Positions 35,001-45,963 are shown, numbered from the stretch's first letter. The stretch is DNA of 47,398 nucleotides from Intoshia linei (GCA_001642005.1 LWCA01000148.1:1-47398); one strand, 5' to 3'. Notes: generated by a model not told the origin, from the sequence alone. Translations and numbers: made by a program.

Positions 35001-37649
35001 GAACTATTTTGTATAATAATTTTAAAATATCACACCAAGAGACTTAGAAATGCTAGGGCTATGACACTGCGCATAATTAATCAAAATTTTTAGGAGCCTA
35101 TTTTCACTTATAGTGACCTAAACTAGATAGGTTACAAAGTTCATTAATATATATTTATATTAGAATTACCAATAGGAAGTAAGCCTGAAGTCAAATTATT
35201 TTTGTCCAATTTCTTTACTCCTTCAGGTCCCTTTAAATATTTATTTTCTTTAGATGGCACGAATTGCATTTTTTTGATTACAGAATATTTCGTAGCCATA
35301 TTAGATGAACCTAAAAATTTTATAAAAATTGGGCTCAATAATTGAAAGTTTAATTTTAACTAGTACCTAGGTTATCCAACATGACAGGGTCAGATAGTTG
35401 AGGCACAGGTGGAACTGGCTTGCCCATTTTAATTAAAGTAGCAACAACTCTTTTGTGCTTATTTCCTTTTAAATGAGAACTCAATGAATCACGATTATTA
35501 CACGGAACATCACAAACCTAAAACTGTAATTATTTAATCCTTTGACATAAAAACAACAAAGCCGTACCTATCCTACCCTTGACAACATATCGAACTAAAC
35601 GAAATGTTAGTAAAACGGGATCTCACTTTTCCAAATTGAGTAAAAGTATATATTTTTCAATATCATAATGTAAATTATAAGTAGAGTTCAACGTTCTAGT
35701 GTGATTCTATTTAATCATTAAAATTTTACCCTTAAATAAATCTATATATAATTAAGTTAAAGTTTTTGTCAATTCGGGTGCTTTACAACAGAAGAACGTG
35801 AGAATGTTTTCGTATTTTTTGATCTTGAAGTTCTACCCATTTCAATATGGTTTAAAATTTATTGATATAGACGTTTTCAATCGTTAAGACTATGTGATCA
35901 GCAATAAGGTTATGTTTGCATACAAAAACATTGATTATTGTCTTAACGATTGATAACGTCTATATTTGAGATAGTAAAATTTATTGTGTGGATCTATTTT
36001 TTGGCTTGTAAATATTTGCCTTTAAATACATGTTATACGAAATTTAAATTAACAACAGTTATTAGTTTTATATTTTTAATTGATATTATAAAATAATTAG
36101 GTGTTTTAGTAACATCATTATCGTGTATTAAAGTATTAAATAGATTCACACTAAAAAGTTGAACCCTAATTATAAGTTCAAGTCCGCTGATATGTGACTA
36201 GTGGTTGTATCGCACTACATATTGAGGGGCCTAAAACATGGTAGGTTCGGCTATGTATAACATACACCTGAAAAGCAGTAAATTAAAAAATTAAATACCG
36301 CGCAATTGTATTTATCAGAAGTGTTGTTGTATCTTGATTTTACCACTGTTCCTTCCTTCATTTTTTTCATTTTTAGTAAAAGTTCTAATCTACGCTTGTG
36401 AGTTTTACCTTTTATGTGATCATCAAAAGCCTATTAATTAAATAAACAAAGAAATTGATAATTCATTAAATTACACTTTGACTAGCACAACTAATTTTAC
36501 ATTCTTCACAATAAACAGCCTTAACTTTTTTTTGTACAGATATTGCCCGATTAGGAAAAAGGTTTGCATATTGTGGCATTACAGTAGCTAGTGCTGCATT
36601 ATATGCTGCATTGCGGGCATTGTTCATATACATGTCTAAAATAAGTAAATATAAAATATATCATGGTATATGCTTGACTTATAGATAACGTTATCAAAAT
36701 TAAAAATTAGACTGCTCAATATGTAAAAACGAGGCCACAAATTACAAAAATTTGTTGACACGGTAGGCTTGGCTCTCCATATAAAATTCGGCAAAAATAG
36801 TCAACTTATCAATACAACGACAAGCTTTTATGTTACATTTAAAAACGTAAAAAGTTTACTTGAAGTAGAACCGTATTGATAACTATAACCAGTAGAGTTA
36901 TTTTGTGTAGGTGTACCTAAACCGAGTAAAAAATTTATAAAAAAGTAAAATACCATAACCATAGGCAGATGGTATTTGAGGAGCTTGATAAGCGGCGTAT
37001 GGATTGGCTAAATTGTAAAATTATAAAAATTAAATTAAGTGATAAACTATAAGCTTGTGCCACTGAAGGTATATTTCCGGGAGTTGCATTTATTTGACTA
37101 ACAGTGGCTAAATTATGTCATATTAATAAAAAAGATGAATAATATGGACATTGAAATTTTTCGATAAAGTTATAAATAATTACCGTATGCATTGTAAGCT
37201 ACTGTCGCGTTATTGGTATTCGTATACGGCGTTGTGGCTACAGATATAAATAAAATGATAAAATATAAAAATATACATTGATAAGCATTTGCGGTAGATG
37301 CATCTGCATTTGGAGCACTTGCTAAAATTAAATCAATGTTGTAATTTGATAAAAAAATTTACCATAAGCATACGCATTAACTGCAGTGTTTTGATTATAA
37401 GCCAAATTTGGAGTCACATATTGATATGAACCTGTGGCAGGCTAATAATTGGATTAATTTATGATAAAATGAATAGTATACGTTATAAACTTGTTGAGTC
37501 ATATTTGGAGTACTTGGTTGATTACTAAATTTATTTATATTTGAATATATATGGTATAAAAAAATTAAATAATTATAAACTCCATAATTTAAAAAAATGG
37601 ATGTAATAATGTACTTGTTTGGATTCAATGGATAATAGTTTGTGTTCAT
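29058..37649 (-). CDS. ZFR: ZFR-like zinc-finger/DZF RNA-binding protein (854 aa, 25 exons)
   Basis: All 25 minus-strand exons keep phase: 37649-37615, 37524-37491, 37441-37363, 37321-37277, 37237-37184, 37107-37048, 37007-36954, 36916-36860, 36635-36475, 36430-36299, 35517-35367, 35310-35170, 34215-34076, 34020-33944, 33904-33787, 33748-33662, 32943-32870, 32528-32259, 31777-31618, 31573-31417, 30309-30236, 30194-30099, 30062-29933, 29543-29446 and 29138-29058. Residues 1-175 are rich in Ala, Tyr, Asn, Gln and Thr. Three widely spaced dsRNA-type C2H2 fingers follow: CEEC..H..H (182-204), CAVC..H..H (236-258) and CEIC..H..H (354-376). From about 475 comes a DZF domain (KGLLIKSDKSVDLVVSC, ALAELRHSKWFQ, ISDPCEIN, FNHNIHEIFGFEE), interrupted by an acidic/Thr-rich insert at about 501-589. 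DZF proteins dimerise and bind RNA; ZFR acts in splicing and dsRNA handling. Several introns carry repeats. Confidence 0.94.
31975..32010 (+). repeat. Family B repeat end in a ZFR intron
   Basis: TTTTTGACCGTGAAGGCGTA followed by ACTTGG matches the inverted end at 34857-34885 and the start of the copy at 10555. It lies in the intron between exons 32528-32259 and 31777-31618. Confidence 0.5.
34400..34885 (-). repeat. Family B repeat, long inverted copy in a ZFR intron
   Basis: Read on the minus strand from 34885 it runs TTTTTTGACCGTGAAGGCGT, TTTCTGTGTGTTTACTGG, TATAGGGCTGATTTCATT and ATCCTGTGGTTTTGATCATG, the same order as 10555-10930. The interior has several similar units of roughly 120 bases. 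It lies between exons 35310-35170 and 34215-34076. Confidence 0.5.
34905..35130 (+). repeat. Family A repeat in a ZFR intron
   Basis: Contains TTTGGGACCTCGATG, CTTCCAAAATTGAGCATTTA, CAAGAGACTTAGAAATGCTA and GGGCTATGACACTGCGCATA, in the same order as at 4530 and 21835. Shorter family A pieces lie at 36183-36256 (GTTGTATCGCACTACATATT, GGTAGGTTCGGC) and at 36715-36785 in further ZFR introns. Confidence 0.55.
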
Positions 37650-38262
37650 CTCTTGAAAACTTAAAAATGTCGAAATTAAATTTGCAGAAAACAGACAATT
37701 TGAAACAGTCAAAATATAATTAAATTTATTTTTATCGTGTAACTATGATTTTATGTTGTCATAATTATGTATTATTAAATAACTTTATCTATTTTTTGCT
37801 ACATTCAAGTTGAATGATTAAAGTCACTCAAGTGTATTCATGACTTGACAATATATATTATTGATAAATTGTTAAACATGCATTGTGAATTAATTGATAA
37901 ATTTGTTCAAGTGTATATGTCAACATATCTTGAATTGAAAATTTTCTAGTTATATTATAACAATTATAACAAGCAAATAAGTTAAAGTTTATCCGATATG
38001 GTAAAAAAACTTTTGTAAAAATCCATTCAACTCATACCAAACCATAAAAATCAATTCCTGTAAAAATAAAATAATAAGTCACAATCTCTTAAATCTATTC
38101 AACCAACAGTTCGACTCCCATATGTATAACTACATGTAATTTGTAAATTAAAGACAAAAATTGAGACAAAGTGTTAAAGTAACTTCATTGTGAGATAAAA
38201 TCAATATTTAGATTTTATTTAAAAATTAAAAGTTTAAAATTTTTTAAATTTTACAAGTGAAA
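37650..38262. promoter_or_regulatory. Divergent intergenic region between ZFR and the tail-anchored protein gene
   Basis: About 610 bases of A+T-rich sequence lie between two divergent start codons, so both promoters and 5' UTRs should be here. No specific sites could be assigned. Confidence 0.35.
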
Positions 38263-38748
38263 ATGGAAAATGAAGAATTGGAATTTATATCAAAAGAGGA
38301 ATTTAACATTACAGGTATGAGTGATTTAGGCAGTGCTACACCTCCAACGCTTATCGATTTGGACGATTCCATGATGGCACCGGAACATATTCAGATTGAT
38401 AGTAATGATAATTAATTTAATGTAATATTTGAGTATTCAATATCAATTTAGCTACAATTGGAAATTATAAACAAAACCCAAAAGTTGATACCAGTTACAG
38501 ACGAAATATTGAGCAAAAAACACCCCAAGATGAAGAAAGGTTAATAACAAATATTTGTTATTTGTAATTGTCATTTTTAAATTTGTAGTATTGAAACTTT
38601 TAAAAAATCGCAACTTGGTTTAAAAGATTTGACGGAAAGAATTATGGAATTAGAAAGAACTAAGGAAACTTACCAAAAAGGTTGCAAATTACTGATACCT
38701 ATTGGTGCGCTATACATAACCTTCAAAATCATTAAATTATTCATTTAA
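38263..38748 (+). CDS. Small predicted tail-anchored protein (128 aa)
   Basis: Exons 38263-38401, 38452-38539 and 38589-38748 join in phase. The N-terminus is acidic (MENEELEFISKEEF, LIDLDDSMMAPEH), the middle is polar, and residues about 83-105 can form a coiled coil (LGLKDLTERIMELERTKETY). The last 22 residues, beginning CKLLIPIGALYITF, form one hydrophobic segment ending ...IIKLFI. This is the plan of a tail-anchored cytosolic protein inserted in the ER or outer mitochondrial membrane. Mitochondrial fission factor (Mff) proteins share the order coiled coil then C-terminal anchor, but I see no diagnostic motif and do not assign the family. It lies 203 bases upstream of MetAP1 on the same strand. 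Confidence 0.65.
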
Positions 38749-38951
38749 TGAAATATATAATATACATCTGATTATTATTTTTGTAGAAAATTGTAAAAAT
38801 TAAATTCGTCAATTTTACATTTTATTGTTGATTGGAATTTGTCAATTTTTTAAAGTAATTTGCAATTTCATTCAATTCATTTTCAATTGCAATACATGTA
38901 GCGATAATATATTGTAAAAAGAACGTAATCTTATTTAAACTTTTAAAGTTA

Positions 38952-40601
38952 ATGATTGAATCTCAAGAAAGTTTGATTGGCGTAAAATCTACTATTTGTA
39001 TTGGATTTCATTGCAATAAAAAGGCTACATTACAGTGTCCAATTTGTTTAAAAATGAAATTGCCTGTGGCCAAGTTTTGTGGGCAACAGTGTTTCAAGTC
39101 TAACTGGATTCAACATAAAATTTTACATACCAATGTGGATGTTTTTAAAAATTATCAGTTCAGTGGAAGTCTTAGACCTAGTGTACGCCGAACTGCGCTA
39201 CGAAAAGTTCCAGATTCTATTTTGGAGACTGCACCCGTTTATGCAAAACGTAAAGACGGCATGGACTTGGTGGAAGAAAAGTTATTTATCAATAATTTTA
39301 TCCATTTTTAATGTTTTTAACTTAATTTTCAAATTAATAGAGCTAAAGGTGGACCTATACGCATTTTAAATGAAACAGAAATTGGAAAAATGAAGATTGT
39401 GGGCAGATTGGCTAGAGCTGTGCTTGATGCTGGTTTAAAAGGTTTTATATATAAATCAAAATTTAGTAGAAGCAATATATTTAACATGTTAACATTTCTG
39501 GATTTATTTAATCATATTTGTGCATCAGGGATGCCAAACTTTCCGTTGTGAATCCTTAAAGATTAAAGAAATAATTTATAAATACATAAATACAAATAAA
39601 TCATATTGACTACAGATAGACCTCTAAGGCAAAATTTTTCACGAATACGAAAATAGTTTTAGTTATAGTTTAACCTAGTTCAGGGTTCATGTGACGCATG
39701 TATATATATCCATGTCGACTACCCTTGATTTTTATCATTAATGTTTAGTTGATTACCATACATCCATTTTAATTGTTGACTGTTGAGCCAATTGATTATT
39801 TTATTACGTATCGTTATTAATTTTTAATTAGCTGCCAAAGTGGGTGTAACTACTGAAGAAATTGACAAAGTAGTACATGAAAAATCAATTGAATTAAATT
39901 GCTACCCCTCTCCTCTCAACTACTATAATTTTCCAGCTTCAGTGTGTACTTCAGTTAATGAAGTAATTTGTCATGGTATACCTGATGCGCGAGCTCTCGT
40001 CGATGGTGATTTGTTAAATATTGACGTGACTGTCCATTATGATGGATTTCATGGAGATTTAAATGAAACAATTCTTATTGGTGATAAATATAGCTCCAAA
40101 ACCGACGATAAATTCTTAAACCGTGGAAGAAATTTGGTAGAAACTACATACAAGTGTATTTCTGCGGCAATTGGTATTGTTAAACCCGGTGCCAAATTTT
40201 GTGACATTGGCAAAACAATAGAAAAAATTGCAAATCTCAAGGGCTTTAGTGTTGTTAAAAGTTATTGTGGTCACGGTATTCATTCACTTTTCCATGCACC
40301 TCCAAATATAGCTCATTTTGCCAATAATAAACCTGGTATAATAAAAGCAGGTTAATTCATGTTTTTTCTGTATTATTTTAGTTTAGGAATGTGTTTTACG
40401 ATTGAACCAATGATTAACGAAGGTTCTCATTATGATAACATATGGCCAGACGACTGGACAGCAGTAACTGCTGATGGAAAAAGATCTGCTCAATTTGAAC
40501 AAACCTTACTTGTAACAGAAACAGGGTGCGAAATATTAACTCTGAGACAAGAAAACAATGGGAAACCTCATTTTATGGATTCCGATTATTACAAATATTA
40601 A
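38952..40601 (+). CDS. METAP1: Methionine aminopeptidase 1 (387 aa)
   Basis: Exons 38952-39280, 39341-39441, 39832-40350 and 40387-40601 join in phase. MetAP1 removes the initiator Met from nascent proteins at the ribosome. Residues about 16-60 form the N-terminal zinc finger of eukaryotic type-1 enzymes (C-x4-C, CPIC, FCGQQC, HKILH). The catalytic domain has [20 protein letters not shown] with the substrate His191, metal ligands Asp208 and Asp219 ([17 protein letters not shown]), the ligand His in YCGHGIH, and ligand Glu residues in FTIEPM and [11 protein letters not shown]. Length matches the human enzyme (386 aa). Exon 4 uses the second of two close AG acceptors; the first would create a stop. 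The gene converges with the RING-H2 gene, and the first AATAAA (40660-40665) lies inside that gene's antisense last exon. Confidence 0.97.
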
Positions 40602-40633
40602 ATGTATCAAATGTAATATAGAAAATTTAATTT

Positions 40634-43421
40634 TTAACAAGATTCTTCGTTTTCCATCAAATAAAAACTAACTTTGACCTGTCCTGTTTCATTTAGTGAT
40701 CCGTAATCATACGGTTCTGATGTATTTAGTGAATAGTAACGGTCTGTATCGGAATTAATTTTTGTTAGGCATATTGGACAATTGTAATTTTCGTAATTGT
40801 CTATCCATTCTATTATGCATTTATGGTGGTAATCTAAAAATATCAATTACAAATTATTTATGAAATTTAAAGCTTTAAAAAACATATCATTAATCCAGAG
40901 CCGTCTTAAGCCACTTCGCGGCCCTGGGCTAAGCAAAGGGCCAGGCCCTTTAAAATTTCGAGCGAAGCGATAAAAAAATTAAGTCCCCTGTTTAGAAGAC
41001 AGAGCATACTGTTCGTTGGAGACTTTTATTTCATTACTTTATTACTTTCATCTTACATCACTTTATTAGAGTTTTATTTCATTGAGTATTAATAAAAGCA
41101 TTAAAAGATATTATGTAGGTTTCTAGTAACTTTTATTTATTTTACAAAAAACCTACTTACATTAATTAATGAACACAGTTTACTTTTTCATTTGAAAATA
41201 TGCACCATGCAGTCACAAAAAATTCTTCACAAATGTTGTTTTCTCACTTTTTTCTGAGAGAAATCAGATATGATATTATCAAAACTGATATTATTCTCAA
41301 TTGACATTAAAGAGAGCGCATTTAAACGAGGTTGAGCTAAGCAATTTCGAAGTTCATTCTTAATTATTTTTAGTTTACATATTAAAAGTTCAAACTTCAA
41401 AACTGATTCTTAAGATATAAATGTGAAGTATTTTTTAATAAATAGGGGCCTCTTTTTAAGATATAAATGTAAGTACTTTTATTAATTTGGGGCCTTTTTT
41501 AATGAGGGCCCCTGGGTTACAGCCCATATTGCCCATGCCTTAAAACGGCTCTGCATAGATCAGAATAAAATCTATAATGGTCCAAGTACACACGAAAATC
41601 AAAAACAAAGTTTATGTAAAACAGTTAATAGTCAGAAATGAGATTTTTTAATTGCTCAATTGGAAAAAATGATGCTTCCATTTTACAAAAATTTCGTCGA
41701 AATTTATATTATAAACTAGTTAATTGTTATGTACTACGTACAAACAGCAAATCTCTGCTGAGGGCGATAATTTTTAGTCTATCAAAAAATAAATTCAATA
41801 AGAAAATATAACTATTCACTATTATCAATCCTTTAAAGGTGTGGTTCTCAAACATATTTCACATGGAATCGTCGTATCACATTACCTTTTAATTTAAAGT
41901 GAATTATTCCATATTTACTCTTCAACTTATTAACTATAACTTTTGAATATTCTTAAAAAAAATAATTAAAATTTATGTTATGTTGCTAGTTTTTACACAT
42001 CATAATAAGTGAAAAAACTTTCCTTAATAACACATCATATTTTGGGCCTAAAATTATCTTCAAAATACTTAAAAAGTAAATAAAAAAATCAATATGATTG
42101 ATTAGTAAAATTTATGATTATATCACTCAAATGAATGTTCGCCAAGTTTTTATTTTGAATGCAAATTTGCAATCGTTTTAGCTGAAGGGTTAATTTTATT
42201 TTGTTAACATTTGTGTAAACAATTTTGTCATCCAATTCAATTAATTTATTAGACATAATGTTTATTAGGGATGTGAACGAATTTTTATATCAAAAGTGCA
42301 CCCTTCCACCATATGAACATTTGGAAAATATTCAATTTGCGCTCAATCTTACCTATCAACTGTTAAAAAAACCCCGGGGCATCGCCTCTAAAGTCTTGAA
42401 CAATATATCGCTCACAGTAATATATGACAATTTTCTTAAAAATATTATTTTAAATAAATTTTTTACATAAAAATAGCTATAAAGATGCGCAAAATTATCG
42501 TCTAGCGAATCATAAGCCGAATTGATAAAAAAACCGATTCCAATGTGAAAATCCAATCTAATGTAAAAACTAAATAAATATAAATTGAAAATTAATTGTT
42601 ATGGAAATAATTATTATTATGAAATTTACTATACAAAATAAATTAAATTTTGCTCATTATTCATATTTTGAAGTGCTTTGCTCCAGGATTTTTTTTAATC
42701 CTTTTTATATAATTTTTTGATAGTTGTGTATCATTCAACCCCACTTCCACGTATGGGGTGGCCCTTTTGTATTTTCGTAAAAGAGTGAAAAAATTCACAC
42801 CTCAATGTTTATAATATTAAAAATTAAGTAAAAACCGTACAATCTTAAAAATTGTCATAAATACAGTATAGCTTAAATTCCAGAAAAAAATATTGCAATA
42901 TTGCTTCTCAGTTGTGTCGGTAACTATCACATGAATATCTCCCAAATTTTCAGATTATGATTTACCCAGTTTCCATTTTATCTATTACGGATTGGGTCTA
43001 GCACAACCGGAATTAGTAAGTCTTTTTAGTACAATTTCGATTGCACCATAATGTCAATATGCTCACATTCCATTCTCTGCTGAAGTGCAAATTTACTAAA
43101 ACTGCACTAAAAACTTACAAAATATTTAGTACTTTTGGAGAGTGGTTGCTCTAGTCTGGTCATACCAGGATATCTGTTAAAATCTAACTTAAATGCGAAA
43201 ATTTAATGAAATTGAATTTTTGTAGATAAATTCCGATTCAAGTAGTGAATTTAACGTAAACTAAAATTACAATGATCACAGTCCAAAATTCGTAATTTAT
43301 CAAAAAATTTGTAATTATTTAGACAAATTCCGCAATCTTTTGGTATTCCCTTCTTGTACCTTGTATATCGTACACATCTCAATCCATTTACAATTCTATA
43401 GTCATAACTATCAACTGATTT
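40634..43421 (-). CDS. RING-H2 finger protein, 5' end unresolved
   Basis: Two minus-strand exons, 43421-43271 and 40833-40634, join in phase across a 2.4 kb intron that splits the RING. Together they give C-G-I-C, then CDHYYHHKC, then CPIC, a full RING-H2 pattern (C-x2-C...C-x-H-x2-H-x2-C...C-x2-C, with IIEWI after the fourth pair). RING-H2 domains recruit ubiquitin-conjugating enzymes, so this is a likely E3 ligase. Upstream, the exon codes a Tyr/Arg-rich stretch (NGLRCVRYTRYKKGIPKD). After the RING come about 45 polar residues ending MENEESC. The first exon or exons beyond 43421 were not found, and no membrane segment is visible. The intron contains a hAT element, a family D repeat and an unrelated plus-strand frame. 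Confidence 0.8.
40896..41553. mobile_element. hAT element remnant in the RING gene intron, 658 bp
   Basis: Ends CAGAGCCGTCTTAAGCCA and TGCCTTAAAACGGCTCTG are inverted repeats with 16/18 matches. The flanks CATTAATC (40888-40895) and CATAGATC (41554-41561) match at 6/8, fitting an 8-base hAT target duplication. It encloses a transposase tail at 41227-41409. Confidence 0.78.
41227..41409 (-). pseudogene. hAT transposase C-terminal fragment
   Basis: About 60 codons stay open before the TGA at 41229-41227 and contain LLICKLKIIKNELRNCLAQ, PRLNALSLMSIENN and IISDFSQKKVRK. This resembles the end of the hAT dimerisation region in ZMYM1/TTF-type transposases (RLNxLALLSIExxI...FxxIIxxFxxxKxRK). Upstream the frame is stopped, and the rest of the transposase is deleted. 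Confidence 0.65.
41715..41850 (+). repeat. Dispersed repeat family D, second copy
   Basis: GTTATGTACTACGTACAAAC, TCTCTGCTGAGGGCG and TTCACTATTATCAATCC match the copy at 12790-12970. It is followed at 41844 by an unpaired hAT-like end (TGTGGTTCTCAAACATATTT). Confidence 0.5.
42258..42470 (+). CDS. Unrecognised 70-codon frame, repeated at the right window edge
   Basis: The frame from ATG 42258 reads MFIRDVNEFLYQKC, then LPPYEHLENIQFALNLTYQL, and later RGIASKVLNNISLTV. It has moderate coding character and no recognised domain. A diverged, frameshifted relative occupies 47188-47398. It could be an exon of a small gene family, with the acceptor TTTATTAG at 42261-42268, or part of a mobile element. 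It lies inside the RING gene intron on the opposite strand. Confidence 0.35.
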   Translation: MFIRDVNEFLYQKCTLPPYEHLENIQFALNLTYQLLKKPRGIASKVLNNISLTVIYDNFLKNIILNKFFT

Positions 43422-44185
43422 CTGAAAATAATGAGTAATTATTTATTTATTTTAATGATTGAAATGCACACTGCCAGTCCTAGATATCTGATTTTTGGTT
43501 TGTAAAAATTATATATAAATACCCTTGTTAAGGAATTATCTCAATAATAAATCGCTTAATATGAAATTAGAAAATCTAATGTAATGAAATTTTAGTCTTA
43601 AAAGGTGGACATTGTCCATCTAGTTTCAACTAGACTTTGAAATTTAACGATTTTATTATATTATGTTATATTTTATAAATTTTATACTTTTGATCTTACA
43701 AGAAAATAATACATACTGTTTCCTAGAACTTACAAAATGCATATTAAATAATATTTATGAAAACCTTGTTTTTTACGCATCCCCATATTCCAATTACAAA
43801 GAAAAGTATACCAATTATACCTATAACATATATATACATATTATATTGCCGATATATATACAAATGTACTGGTCTTCTATAAACAATGTATAAAATAAAC
43901 ATAAATAAAATATCATTACATGTAGCTTAGATGGATGGCGTCATACATATATAAAGGTTTGACATAAATAAATGGTACAATTGAAGTAAAATCTAAATTA
44001 AGCCTATAAGATAAATATGATTATAATTTTTATACAGTGTCTCAACTTTTTCGATTGATGGGTAAGGTTACTTTTAAAAACCGTGGCATATGCCCAATGG
44101 GCATGTGGTGTGAAGTATTTTCAAAAAATTAATGTTTTCTTTAATAAAAAAACATTTTGAGTATTAAATACGTCACAAAGGATGC
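43422..44185. other. A+T-rich stretch beyond the RING gene, no gene seen
   Basis: It should hold the missing 5' exon or exons and promoter of the RING-H2 gene, which I could not locate. The frame at 43663-43893 is rich in Ile, Tyr and Asn from simple A+T sequence and has no family resemblance. Confidence 0.35.
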
Positions 44186-44189
44186 TTAA

Positions 44190-44331
44190 CCCTTTCACTG
44201 TCTGTGTATTCTATACTATACCCAGCATAATTTTGAAAAACTTTATTCTTTTATTTTCATACATTTTCACATAGGTAATTTAAAAATTATACAAGTTTTA
44301 ATTAAAACATAAATTCCAGACAATGAAAGGG
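44190..44331. mobile_element. piggyBac-like MITE with TTAA flanks, 142 bp
   Basis: Left end CCCTTTCACTGTCTG and right end CAGACAATGAAAGGG are inverted repeats with one mismatch. Both are flanked by TTAA (44186-44189 and 44332-44335), the piggyBac target site. No coding capacity. The left end continues GTGTATTCTATAC, as at 2351-2376 in inverse. Confidence 0.82.
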
Positions 44332-44335
44332 TTAA

Positions 44336-45031
44336 GATTGGCATTCTACTTGTTTTAAAAACTCGGTATTTATTTACTGTTTTTGTTAATAAATCAATTT
44401 AAAAACTGTTCTAATTCTTATTAGCTAATTTTATCACTGGTACAGTTGGTCCAATTATATTCAAAATTAAATAATACTTGAATCCGTTATATTGTTATAA
44501 ACATAATCTTTGGGTTCTTGTGGAGATAAAATAATTAAAAATTGACAATGTATATTCCTTGAAGCAATATTAAGCTAAAATATAAAAATAATATAATTTC
44601 CAAATACATGTGCGATTCTACGATTAAATTTCCAGAGATTTAATATCAGTTAATGGCTTTTAATGAAAAAAATCAATGTTAATTTCAGATTAATTATTTC
44701 ACATTTCAAGTTTAATAATCCAAACACACTGTGTATTAGAAAGTAATCTCTAATTCGCAAATGAAACACAATTAACCCATGAGGAAAAACAAACAATATT
44801 CAATACTGTACGTATTTAAAATGTAATTGACATCTGCAATTCGTAAACAAAATAAAGTTATTAATTCGTTTACAAATTCATACATATATAAGTAACCCTG
44901 TTATTAAAGCCTTAAATGTCAGATCAAATCAAAATTTTGAAATATATGCAAAATGTGTGTTAAACACTATCCATCAAAATACTAATAATAAGACCGTGAA
45001 AGAGAAAACCACAAAATTAATAAATGAAAAC
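44336..45031. other. A+T-rich spacer, no gene seen
   Basis: About 700 bases between the piggyBac-like MITE and the DDE transposase remnant. I see no frame or repeat of note, apart from a hAT-like CAGTGGCGGTTCGTAGATAA at 45033 just after it. Confidence 0.35.
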
Positions 45032-45060
45032 CAGTGGCGGTTCGTAGATAAATAATTGTT

Positions 45061-45810
45061 GAGCTGCAAAAAAATAGATATTATTATGTTTAGTTCAGAG
45101 ATACTGTTTATTGCTGCAATTTTTAACGAAGGAAATGAAATTGGAGAAGTGTGCGAATTACTCAAACCAACAATCGACATATTTGAGGGTGGTAAAAAAA
45201 GACTATCACGGAATGTTCAATCACAAATATTTTATTGGTTCGATGGAAAAATTGTTTAAATGCCTCAACGAAAAAAATATTCAGAATTGTCTCATTGTAA
45301 TGGACAATGCTAAATACCACAAGGATCTGCCAAACAACGCAACTAATAAATGTCTAATAAAAAGAAAGCTTTTATCGATTATTGTAATAAAAATCAAATT
45401 GCTTATAATGATGATGATATGAAAACAGAGTTATGGTATAAAGTTGATAAATTTGTGTAGGAGTATGTAAAACCGGTTGTATGCTATATGGCTGAAGCGG
45501 AAGGCCACGAAGTAATATTTTGACCCCTATCACTGATCTCAACTATATAGAATTGATTTGGGCCATTAGCAAAGGAGAAGTTGGAAGGCGGTATTCAATT
45601 AGTATAAATTTGTTAATTTTAAAAGGTATTCTTGAAAAATCTTTTGATAATTATCTTCTCAACTATTATCCACATATAATGGATCAAGTCCTTCATACGA
45701 AAGTTCACACAATTATAAATTTGCAAATCTCAAGGGATTGTTTAGAACTCAAGACTAATTGTAATACTGGTTTCTTTGGAGGTACGTCAATAACCAGAAG
45801 TCGCCTTTAA
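45061..45810 (+). pseudogene. Decayed Tc1/mariner-superfamily (IS630-like) DDE transposase
   Basis: Coding similarity is spread over three frames with frameshifts and an in-frame TAG. In order: FIAAIFNEGNEIGEVCELLK; then MFNHKYFIGSMEKLFKC and LIVMDNAKYHKDLPNN, with a catalytic-type Asp; then KAFIDYCNKNQIAYNDDDMK and VKPVVCYMAEAEGHEV; then TDLNYIELIWAISKGEVGRR, where DLNxIELIW fits the distal catalytic acid. The order matches DDE_3-type transposases, but the N-terminal DNA-binding domain is missing and the gene cannot make an intact enzyme. Confidence 0.72.
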
Positions 45811-45963
45811 GTGAAGTCATCTGAACACAAATGCAAGGATTAAACAGAGAATCTCGCAAAATATCTAGAGTATCCCACTCCAAATTGCTATTGATATTCA
45901 GAACAAGAAACTACATCAACCTTTATATCCATACACATCAAATCCTATTTCCTGAATCAAGTA

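Noticed and set aside
38100-38125. GTTCGACTCCC resembling a tRNA T-loop/B box
   Set aside because: No acceptor stem, D arm or anticodon arm could be folded around it.
43663-43893. 76-codon plus-strand frame
   Set aside because: Composition (Ile, Tyr, Asn) reflects simple A+T sequence; no splice or family support.
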